A stretch of 28,342 nt of DNA from CAYQNU01 sp964419055. GTDB lineage: Bacteria > Bacteroidota > Bacteroidia > Flavobacteriales_D > Parvicellaceae. Shown in pieces: positions 17,985-23,701 of this stretch (position 1 is its first letter; the number at the start of each line of letters is the position of its first letter). A program made the translations under genes and the position numbers. Location: NCBI GenBank assembly GCA_964419055.1, contig CAYQNU010000032.1, positions 1 through 28,342 of the forward strand, read 5' to 3'. The notes beneath the pieces were generated by a model. The model saw nothing but the letters and a program-made list of their open reading frames with translations, did no database searches and was not told the origin of the DNA.

Positions 17985-18422
17985 TTAATGAAGCACCGAT
18001 AATTTAGATTCTCTGTCAATAATACTTTGTAAAGTAGCATCTTTTAGGAGTTCAACTGTTTTGTTTCGCACTTCTAAAAAAATATCACGAATACCGCATG
18101 TTTCTTCATCCTTGCATTCGTCACATCGTTGGTAAAACTTATGCGTAACACAAGGAAGTAAAGCAATAGGACCATCAATTAGACGCATAACATCTGCAAG
18201 ATTAACATCAACAGGAGATTTCAAGAGGTAATATCCCCCACCCTTTCCTTTTTTACTGGCTAAAATGCCTGATTTCTTCAATTCTAATAAAATAGCTTCT
18301 AAAAATTTTTGAGGAATATGTTCGCTATCACTGATTTCACTGATCAAAACAGGACCTTCCTCCCTTTTTTTGGCAAGGTAAACAAGTGCGTTAATAGCGT
18401 ATTTGGTCTTTTTTGAAATCAT
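17985..18422 (-). CDS. Rrf2-family transcriptional regulator with four cysteines
   Basis: This 145-aa protein has an N-terminal winged helix (residues 1-68, with ISEISDSEHIPQKFLEAIL as recognition region and KKGKGGGYYL as wing). The effector region contains Cys91, Cys100, Cys103 and Cys109 (PCVTHKFYQRCDECKDEETCGIRDIF). Rrf2 proteins such as IscR and NsrR bind an Fe-S cluster with three Cys in this region, so cluster or redox sensing is likely. The spacing C-x8-C-x2-C-x5-C differs from IscR. The first gene of a minus-strand cluster with an SLC13 permease and a flavoprotein, it probably controls that cluster and itself. Confidence 0.9.
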   Translation of the reverse strand: MISKKTKYAINALVYLAKKREEGPVLISEISDSEHIPQKFLEAILLELKKSGILASKKGKGGGYYLLKSPVDVNLADVMRLIDGPIALLPCVTHKFYQRCDECKDEETCGIRDIFLEVRNKTVELLKDATLQSIIDRESKLSVLH

Positions 18423-18427
18423 TGAGG

Positions 18428-18435
18428 CAAAAGTA
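18428..18435 (-). promoter_or_regulatory. -7 element five bases from the rrf2 start codon
   Basis: Minus strand TACTTTTG fits TAnnTTTG, and the ATG (18422-18420) follows after only 5 bases. If this element is used, the mRNA is leaderless or nearly so. Confidence 0.5.
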
Positions 18436-18534
18436 GGAAAAAGAACGTTGATTTGGAAATAAAATAGAAAACTAAAAGGTAATGAATTGTATCATTGGTT
18501 GAAAATGATAAGTTTTAAGGCTATAGTTTTAGTT

Positions 18535-18585
18535 CCGCAGGATTACAAATCCAGCGGAGCGGGATTACAAATCCAGCGGAGCGGG
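18535..18585 (+). repeat. REP sequence with a 22-bp tandem duplication
   Basis: A full 29-bp REP (CCGCAGGATT-aca-AATCCAGCGG plus GAGCGGG... tail, 18535-18563) is followed directly by a second copy that lacks the first seven bases. The tandem unit is 22 bp (18541-18562 and 18563-18584). The palindrome has one A:A mismatch in its stem, a typical trait of REP hairpins bound by RAYT transposases. It is the most distal member of the family in this window. Confidence 0.75.
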
Positions 18586-18646
18586 AATAGCTGTTGCCCT
18601 CGCCACTTACTTCATCATCTTTTTCACCCGCTAAAGCGAGGTTCAA
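18584..18646 (-). pseudogene. Rhs repeat-associated core remnant
   Basis: On the minus strand one frame reads GEKDDEVSGEGNSYS (18628-18584). This is the hallmark segment of the Rhs repeat-associated core of Bacteroidota (G-x-E-K/N-D-D-E-V-x-G-x-G-N-S-Y), which normally precedes DPRLGRF. Here it runs directly into REP sequence, and the expected continuation is absent. Upstream the frame stays open for about 20 codons (YVLLNLALA), but shows no more Rhs sequence and reaches a stop. This is a fossil of an Rhs gene, cut by the REP repeats. Confidence 0.6.
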
Positions 18647-18649
18647 TAA

Positions 18650-18907
18650 AACGTACGAACCGCTTCGCTTATTCTTGTTTTGATTGACATGCCGTTAAAG
18701 CCATAGCGGTAATCACCACCAGAGTGGTTTCTACTCTACAAACCAACTTTTATTCAAAGAACTTATACCAAATGTAAAAAATAATGTTGAATCAACAAAT
18801 TTTTTTTACTGAAATTTACTTTTTTTTTTCTAATTTTTCAACCAAAAAAAAGCCTGCAAAACACTAAAATACAGTATTATACATTCTTATTTTACAATTT
18901 TTTTTAG
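18650..18907. other. AT-rich gap without recognisable gene
   Basis: Homopolymer runs of A and T, including T10 near 18825, and no frame with protein-like composition. Small inverted words (gccgttaaagccatagcggt) near 18692 suggest repeat debris. I see no gene here. Confidence 0.5.
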
Positions 18908-19132
18908 GTGCCAAATTGAACACAAGGTTTGAAAAATTGATTCTAAAGCTTCCTAAAGAACTTTCATACATCAAATTAAGTTACAACTACCCTAAAAAAG
19001 TACAGTAATCAACTATAACTAACTTTGATTATCAATAATATAACTATTTAAAAGAACAAAAAGTGCCATTTGGAACACTACCCTCTTTAGCTGAATTTTA
19101 TTTTCGCAGCCCCTAATTGGGACCACTACCCT
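18908..19132. repeat. Three related short repeats, possible IS21-type end remnant
   Basis: GTGCCA-N4-GAACAC occurs at 18908-18923 and 19063-19078. ACTACCCT occurs at 18986, 19077 and 19125. The second and third sites align as TTTGG(A)AACACTACCCT and ATTGGGACCACTACCCT. Several short repeats close to one boundary is how IS21-family ends are built, and motifs of this sort are seen there in Bacteroidota, but no istA or istB gene is present. The assignment is from memory of the pattern only. Confidence 0.35.
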
Positions 19133-19140
19133 ATCCCCTT

Positions 19141-19346
19141 TTAATCTTCCCAATAAATTTCATCTAATACAAATTCATCTATTTCAAACCAATCCTTAGT
19201 TCCATCCTTAAATCCGGGTTGTAACATTAATTTGTCTATTGCTTCTTTAGCTTTTTCCTCACTTGAAAAGAAACCAATATGAATTGAATTACTAGTGTTT
19301 TTATTCCCTTCATATTTATGACTATTATTTAAACAATAATATTTTT
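19141..19346 (-). CDS. Small protein, 5' end lost in the assembly gap; paralog of the next gene
   Basis: The frame reads from the N-run to TAA at 19141, 67 codons. The start (KYYC), the centre (GFFSSEEKAKEAIDKL) and the end (FEIDEFVLDEIYWED) align with the 71-aa protein at 19394-19609, with about one third identical residues. An ATG at 19366-19364, on the other side of the gap, would give M-E-K before KYYC, but with exactly ten N the frame is off by one, so the gap size is not real or the start lies elsewhere. Small proteins of this shape (DUF7336-like, tentative) often occur near toxin genes, so an immunity role is possible. Confidence 0.6.
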
Positions 19347-19356
19347 NNNNNNNNNN
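19347..19356. other. Assembly gap (10 N)
   Basis: Ten N. The true length is unknown. The gap cuts the 5' end of the small gene at 19141-19346 and lies between two paralogous sequences, which is a likely cause of the assembly break. Confidence 0.95.
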
Positions 19357-19393
19357 ATTTTTCCATAATTATTTAGTATATTTTTTCATTAAA

Positions 19394-19609
19394 CTAATCA
19401 TTTATATATCCTTCAGACCAATCAATTTGATCTATTATTATTTTGTCTATATTAAACCGTTCTTTTTTTTGTTTTTTATAATCTATTCTAGATTTGATAT
19501 TTTTTATTGCCTCCTCAGCTTTTTTCTTTGTAGAAAATATGCCTATTGAATTAACAATTTCAAATTCGTCATCTTCAATCTCTTGTTGTACATAATAATA
19601 TTTTTTCAT
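19394..19609 (-). CDS. Small acidic/basic protein, 71 aa, possible immunity protein
   Basis: The protein has the order MKKYYYVQQEIEDDEF, then GIFSTKKKAEEAIKNIKSR, then FNIDKIIIDQIDWSEGYIND. It looks like a small alpha/beta domain with one central helix and no signal peptide. It has a neighbouring paralog at 19141-19346. The ATG stands 11 bases after the stop of the protein fragment at 19621-19698, an arrangement typical of toxin and immunity genes. The family is uncertain (DUF7336-like proteins look similar); immunity function is inference from context. Confidence 0.6.
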   Translation of the reverse strand: MKKYYYVQQEIEDDEFEIVNSIGIFSTKKKAEEAIKNIKSRIDYKKQKKERFNIDKIIIDQIDWSEGYIND

Positions 19610-19620
19610 CTCATCTTAAT

Positions 19621-19698
19621 TTATTCTTTCATTTTTAAGTGACTTCGTGCCCATTTAAAAGTTTCACTGTATTCAGATCCAGCTCCTTTTTTCCAGTT
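19621..19698 (-). pseudogene. C-terminal gene fragment cut by the RAYT element
   Basis: Twenty-five codons before TAA (GAGSEYSETFKWARSHLKMKE at the end) read in frame from the edge of the REP inverted repeat. Upstream in the same frame are only REP sequence (QDYKSSGAG) and antisense of the transposase gene, so a 75-aa frame up to 19848 is artificial. The fragment is probably the last part of a larger protein, perhaps an Rhs-type toxin, interrupted by the element. Confidence 0.5.
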
Positions 19699-19760
19699 TC
19701 CCGCTCCGCTGGATTTGTAATCCTGCGGTCTATAACATTCTTTATCAACGACATAGTTCA

Positions 19761-20330
19761 TTATACAGTTATTAATCTTTGTGAAATTGTTTCTACTTCC
19801 AAAATACTCTCCATATCCTGATAATTTGTAGCTGAAGAATAAATCCATTCAAACGGTTGTTTTACTAAACCTGCTTCTACAGGATTATTATGAATATAAT
19901 CTATCTTTTCCCATACAAATTTATCACTAAACACCTCAATAGCATGATTTCCGGTCTGCCAAAATTTATAGTATTTGTGTTTTGTACTTGTTGAAGCTTC
20001 TTCTTCAAACAATTTCAACATCCATTCTCGTCTACTTTCAGGTTCATTTTCTATCTGATAAAGTATCTTTTTTGATGTAAACTTTTTTAAATCTCTGATA
20101 GTATCTTTTAATAAGTACGGTTCATTTGTATTAACAATCATATGTAAATGATTACTCATAATACAATATGCAAATACAATTAACCCTTTTTCTTTTTGAC
20201 AATATTTGATTGACTCAACTAATGCCTCTCTATGATTTTGACGAGTGAATACATCTATCCAACCAACAACTGTTAGTGTTATGAAATATGCTTTGTCTGT
20301 TTTAATATTTTGCTTTTGGCCTTGTATCAC
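19761..20330 (-). CDS. REP-associated tyrosine transposase (RAYT, Y1 family)
   Basis: This 189-aa protein belongs to the single-strand Y1 transposases (COG1943, IS200-like HUH enzymes). The HUH motif is His61-Leu-His63 in MSNHLHMIV, preceded by AYCIMSN. The helix bearing the family tyrosine is YIHNNPVEAGLV (Tyr145 region). The WQTGNHAIEVFS block is typical of the Bacteroidota branch. Start is a GTG at 20330. RAYTs recognise REP hairpins, and REP copies flank this gene and are spread over 4.6 kb around it. The gene looks intact. Its last codons reach to 32 bases from the left REP. Confidence 0.88.
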   Translation of the reverse strand: MIQGQKQNIKTDKAYFITLTVVGWIDVFTRQNHREALVESIKYCQKEKGLIVFAYCIMSNHLHMIVNTNEPYLLKDTIRDLKKFTSKKILYQIENEPESRREWMLKLFEEEASTSTKHKYYKFWQTGNHAIEVFSDKFVWEKIDYIHNNPVEAGLVKQPFEWIYSSATNYQDMESILEVETISQRLITV

Positions 20331-20351
20331 TTGTTAATTAAATTGCGTTTG

Positions 20352-20370
20352 GTAGGATTACAAATCCTAC
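20352..20370. repeat. Perfect REP-like palindrome in the RAYT upstream region
   Basis: GTAGGATT-aca-AATCCTAC, 8-bp perfect stem with the same core (GGATTACAAATCC) as the REPs, 22 bases upstream of the GTG start. It may be an operator for autoregulation or a transposition site. The short derivative element carries the same feature at 22960-22978 (GTTAGATT-gca-AATCCAAC), 107 bases from its right REP, as here. Confidence 0.6.
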
Positions 20371-20759
20371 TCTTGTTTTTAAAAAAAGAAATAGCTAATA
20401 TAGAGCTTTTTTGAATCATGACAGACTTTTAGTTACTGTTTTAAATCATAGTTTAGTTCCGCAGGATTACAAATCCAGCGGAGCGGGTTTCATATCTGAA
20501 GTTACCATGGGGGAATTGTAGTACCCATCTTATTGGGTCGTTTTTATTTTGATGTGACCATAAATTCTCCCTGCCGAAAAAGAATAACTGGTTAACTCCT
20601 AATGAGCTATAGAAAAAATAAACAAGGCAAATAACTAGAAAACTTGAGAAAGTATGCAGCTTAAAAAATAACGGATTATAATTGTTTTTTACGATAGAAT
20701 GCGGGAGCGGAGGGGTGAGCTGGGATTGATTAATATCTTAGGTTGTAGATTTAGTATAT

Positions 20760-21347
20760 TTAGCTCAGAGGTTTCCAATTAATTATTTCATTAGATTTAG
20801 GCCCCACATTTCCGATATTAATATTCACAGTACTGTCTGATCCGCCTAACCACTCATTTTCAATAATACACAAAAAGAATAATAAACTTTTATTAATATG
20901 ACTTTCAGCTAAAACTTCATAGGATATACTATTATTATAATAAAAATTGACTTGTTTTATTAATGCTACCTGTAAACCATTTTCAAATAATACATAATTA
21001 TTTCCGCGAAATTTTTGGTAGTTATATTGCACTCCTAATAATTCAAATTCAATTGGAAATGGATTAAATACTCCTCCTTTAAAAGAATATTTCTGTGTAT
21101 AATTAAAACCATCAATTGATATAATAGTACCCATTTTTGGCTTTCTTAAGAAACCATAGTAATGATAACATTTTAAATATCGAAAATTATTAATATCAGT
21201 AATATTAAACAACTCAACATAATCTTTTAACATAAAATTTTTCCAAACTTTATTTTTCTTTCTTTTAGATTTTAAGATTAATTTCTTTTGTTTCTCTGCA
21301 ACTAAATAGCAAAAGTATTCATCATTTTGACAAACTATAAGTCTCAT
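20760..21347 (-). CDS. Uncharacterised protein, 195 aa, possible immunity gene
   Basis: ATG at 21347 overlaps the preceding gene by 26 bases in another frame, so the two are translationally coupled. The protein is rich in Asn, Tyr, Phe and Lys, has a basic N-terminus (KKLILKSKRKKNKVWK), and a beta-rich centre with the pattern FELLGVQYNYQKFRGNNYVLFENG that faintly recalls tubby-like (LURP-one) domains. No signal peptide. I do not recognise the family. Codon use is more AT-rich than in the flanking core genes, which fits transfer. Confidence 0.6.
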   Translation of the reverse strand: MRLIVCQNDEYFCYLVAEKQKKLILKSKRKKNKVWKNFMLKDYVELFNITDINNFRYLKCYHYYGFLRKPKMGTIISIDGFNYTQKYSFKGGVFNPFPIEFELLGVQYNYQKFRGNNYVLFENGLQVALIKQVNFYYNNSISYEVLAESHINKSLLFFLCIIENEWLGGSDSTVNINIGNVGPKSNEIINWKPLS

Positions 21348-22125
21348 TTATTTCAAGTGTACTAAATATATTTAACATTAACTCTTTATTTTTCAAATTG
21401 ATGTATTTATCATTATCTCCTACGAGACTTGTTAATAGAAAAAAATTATTATCAATTAATATAATAAATGTGTAACAAATTACCTTTACCCCTCCTTCAT
21501 TAATTTTGTAAATATAAAAAATAGTATTCTTTTCATTAAAATAAAATTCACATTCTTCAATATACTCTAAATTACTATATTCGTTAAGCATAATTTCCTT
21601 TGTTTTTGCAGCATATTCTTTTAACGTCAAACTGTATTTATTTGATTCTTTGGAAACGCTTAAAGTTGAACAGAATTGATCTTTTTCTGGGCATTCTTTT
21701 TTCAAAGCTAATAAAACTGTTGGTACATTTTTTTCTACCAATTTCCATCCTTTAGGTAATGATAAAGTTATTCCTTTTTCATTTATAGTTTCATAGATTT
21801 TATAATCATTCGTATCTAATTTAGTAATATATTCATCATTAAAGAATAATATAATACTATCTAACTGATTATTGGAAGTATTAAAATATTTCCAAATACC
21901 GTGTTTTTTATCTTCATTTTTACCTAATAATTTTAAATTAAGTAAATATTTTTTATTCGTATTTGTTGATAATTCTTGCACGTAACAAGATCCTTTCGGT
22001 TCCGTCATATTTTCATTGGTATTATGGGTTTCACTTTTTTTTATATTAGTTTGATTTTCTCCACATCCAATTATGGTAGTTAAAATTAATAACCACACAT
22101 ACCATTTTTCAAATAATTTTACCAT
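21322..22125 (-). CDS. Uncharacterised lipoprotein, 267 aa
   Basis: The lipoprotein signal peptide ends in the lipobox TIIGC (Cys21). An Asn/Thr-rich linker follows. Residues about 105-260 contain KGITLSLPKGWKLVEK ... STLSVSKES ... YTFIILIDNNFFLLTSLVGD, which resembles the PsbP/DUF1795-like fold (tentative). Its ATG overlaps the stop of the upstream gene (ATGGTAA, 7 bases), and its own 3' end overlaps the next gene by 26 bases, so it is the middle of a tight operon. A surface or periplasmic immunity role is possible but not shown. Confidence 0.65.
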   Translation of the reverse strand: MVKLFEKWYVWLLILTTIIGCGENQTNIKKSETHNTNENMTEPKGSCYVQELSTNTNKKYLLNLKLLGKNEDKKHGIWKYFNTSNNQLDSIILFFNDEYITKLDTNDYKIYETINEKGITLSLPKGWKLVEKNVPTVLLALKKECPEKDQFCSTLSVSKESNKYSLTLKEYAAKTKEIMLNEYSNLEYIEECEFYFNEKNTIFYIYKINEGGVKVICYTFIILIDNNFFLLTSLVGDNDKYINLKNKELMLNIFSTLEINETYSLSK

Positions 22126-22925
22126 TTTAATCCTATTTTAAAGTCAAATTCAATTCCAATTATTAATGCAGCTCCAGCACCAATATCTATCCCATAAAAT
22201 TCTTTATCATCAATTGTCAATTTAGGGTTGTCAAGATCTGGTTTCTTTATCATATCAGTAAAAGGTCCTTTTTTCCTTTTATTTTTTGTAAACGGAATAA
22301 TTAAGTCTGCATAAGCATCTCGTTCAATTCCAAATGAACCAGTACCATGTGTTTTGAATTTTTGATAAGCTGTTATTGCAACTACATCACTACTCATTAA
22401 TCCTGCGGTTAGAGTCACTTCGCTTGTCATTCTTACTCCAGAACCGTCCCAAGCGTGATAAAAACTCCTTCCTTCTGGACTATCCAAGTTTGTAAAGGCA
22501 ATATTGTAGTCAACCAAATCTGCCTTTACTGCCGCTAGATTTCCTTCCAGATGAACCACGCCCCAAGCGTTAACTTTTCCGCCTATTTGAAGTCCAACAG
22601 ATGCATTGAATGACCCTTCAGACACAAATTCAGCATTGTTAAAAAATGATCCTACACCATACCATACACTTTCATACCAAGCTAAATTAGAAATTGATGA
22701 AATGGCTGTAGTTAGTAATTTTTCAGAAAGATGTTGTTTTTGTTCCTCTGATAATGTAATCCTTGATTCATCTCTTTTTGCTGCAATTGTAAAGGCGTTA
22801 TCATATGTATATGTCGTTAATCCTTCAGCGTTGACACCTACGTTTGTTGCACCCGCTCCGCTGGATTTGTAATCCTGCGGTCTAAAATTATTGTTTTCAA
22901 CGATATTTTCACTACTATATCTCAA
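22119..22925 (-). CDS. 5'-truncated protein, possible C-terminal part of a polymorphic toxin
   Basis: The native part begins at about 22851 (ATNVGVNAEGLTTYTYDNAF); everything before it in the frame is REP sequence (QDYKSSGAG) and element DNA, and the only start is a TTG at 22925. The residual 240 residues have a helical part (EEQKQHLSEKLLTTAISSI) and a Gly-rich beta part ending GIDIGAGAALIIGIEFDFKIGLKW, a shape seen at the ends of Rhs-type proteins. No complete domain is recognised. The intact downstream operon suggests that the gene was once larger. Whether the remnant is expressed is unknown. Confidence 0.55.
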   Translation of the reverse strand: MRYSSENIVENNNFRPQDYKSSGAGATNVGVNAEGLTTYTYDNAFTIAAKRDESRITLSEEQKQHLSEKLLTTAISSISNLAWYESVWYGVGSFFNNAEFVSEGSFNASVGLQIGGKVNAWGVVHLEGNLAAVKADLVDYNIAFTNLDSPEGRSFYHAWDGSGVRMTSEVTLTAGLMSSDVVAITAYQKFKTHGTGSFGIERDAYADLIIPFTKNKRKKGPFTDMIKKPDLDNPKLTIDDKEFYGIDIGAGAALIIGIEFDFKIGLKW

Positions 22926-23095
22926 CCGAATTGTTCTAAATAATTGTAACTTTTGTTTTGTTAGATTGCAAATCCAACTATAATTTTCAAAACTAAAATA
23001 CTAATGTATAGCTTTTTTCAGAATAATTACAATCATACAGACATTACTTTTCTATTGTGTTTAGTTCCGCAGGATTACAAATCTAGCGGAGCGGG
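22852..23095. mobile_element. Non-autonomous derivative of the RAYT element (REPIN/MITE-like)
   Basis: REP copies at 22852-22880 (-) and 23067-23095 (+, one C-to-T change) form inverted ends 244 bp apart. The inside of the left end (TCTAaAA...TCAACGA) resembles the inside of the left end of the RAYT unit, and the right end carries the same inner palindrome at the same distance of 107 bases, with shared words CTAAT(a/g)TA and AGCTTTTTT between. The transposase gene is absent. It is therefore an internally deleted relative of 19700-20487. Confidence 0.7.
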
Positions 23096-23127
23096 TAAAT
23101 TTAATCAATTTTTACGTTTATAATAAG

Positions 23128-23277
23128 TTAGTTTGATTTCATCTTATTCTTACACTGCAACATTCTTCGTTGACGTAAAATTTCAGAATGACGAATGGGT
23201 TTTTCTTCCGTAACAATTGTTGGTTCTTGAGGTTCTTTTTTGGTAAAAAGCACCATTAATATTCCTGCTAATTTCAT
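23128..23277 (-). CDS. Small ORF, 49 aa, overlapping the preceding ORF
   Basis: ATG at 23277 sits in ATGA, overlapping the stop of the 75-aa ORF by 4 bases, which indicates translational coupling. The product begins with a short hydrophobic stretch (MKLAGILMVLF) and continues charged (TKKEPQEP, then IRHSEILRQRRML). No family is recognised. It ends 32 bases from the REP of the short element. Confidence 0.5.
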   Translation of the reverse strand: MKLAGILMVLFTKKEPQEPTIVTEEKPIRHSEILRQRRMLQCKNKMKSN

Positions 23278-23501
23278 AATCCGAAAAATTCGTTAGCACT
23301 TTTTAATAACTTCTTTTCAGCTCGTTGAAAAATGGGTTGTATCAATATTCCTAATTTTATAAATAGGTGTTGAATTTTTAAGCAAATAAATTCTACGGCT
23401 ACAATTAAATAATAAAGCATTCGCTTAGCTACTTTAATAAATACATGTAGCATCGAAATGAGTACTTTTTGTAAAGTTGTTTGTTGAGTTTCTTGCTGCA
23501 T
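23274..23501 (-). CDS. Small membrane-associated protein, 75 aa
   Basis: A hydrophobic segment (about 29-55, MLYYLIVAVEFICLKIQHLF) lies between a polar N-terminus (MQQETQQTTLQKV) and a basic amphipathic C-terminus (QRAEKKLLKSANEF). It is divergently oriented from the 379-aa protein gene, and the first ACTTAA motif of the shared intergenic region stands 6 bases before its ATG. No family is recognised. Confidence 0.5.
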   Translation of the reverse strand: MQQETQQTTLQKVLISMLHVFIKVAKRMLYYLIVAVEFICLKIQHLFIKLGILIQPIFQRAEKKLLKSANEFFGL

Positions 23502-23506
23502 AATTT

Positions 23507-23692
23507 ACTTAATTAATTGTTCGTATTCCATTGTTCTCTTTTGCAAAGTTCAATCATATAGTTGAGTATATAAAACGAATTAAGTAAATATCGGTTACTT
23601 AATGATTGGGTTAAGTACTTTAAAAATAATGTAGTAACTTTACTTAAAAAATTAAGTATACACTAATTATTTTACTTAACTTTGTCACTTAA
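23507..23692. promoter_or_regulatory. Divergent promoter region with eight ACTTAA/TTAAGT hexamers
   Basis: The hexamer ACTTAA, in either orientation, begins at 23507, 23580, 23597, 23611, 23642, 23652, 23674 and 23687. With a GC content of about one third, roughly 0.3 are expected in this length. The pair at 23642/23652 is an inverted repeat (ACTTAA-AAAA-TTAAGT). A -7 element TAACTTTG (23677-23684) of the plus-strand gene overlaps one hexamer. On the other side CAAAGTTC (23544-23551) is a near match of a -7 (GAACTTTG) for the minus genes. The cluster looks like a set of operator sites. Confidence 0.6.
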
Positions 23693-23701
23693 GAAAATTT
23701 A

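Larger units (their letters stand above)
19700..20487. mobile_element. RAYT unit bounded by perfect 29-bp inverted REP sequences
   Basis: The 29-bp REP at 19700-19728 is the exact reverse complement of the REP at 20459-20487 (29 of 29). Between them lies the RAYT gene and, 89 bases inside the right REP, a related palindrome at 20352-20370. The whole unit is 788 bp. Related REP copies occur at 18535, 22852 and 23067. The layout resembles a transposable REP/RAYT unit; no target-site duplication could be assigned. Confidence 0.75.

Noticed and set aside
18487..18687. Reading frame of 66 codons on the plus strand
   Set aside because: It is made of REP sequence and the antisense of the Rhs-core fossil.
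20523..20550. Terminator-like hairpin ACCCA/TGGGT followed by T-rich sequence on the plus strand
   Set aside because: The stem has only five base pairs, and no plus-strand gene precedes it.
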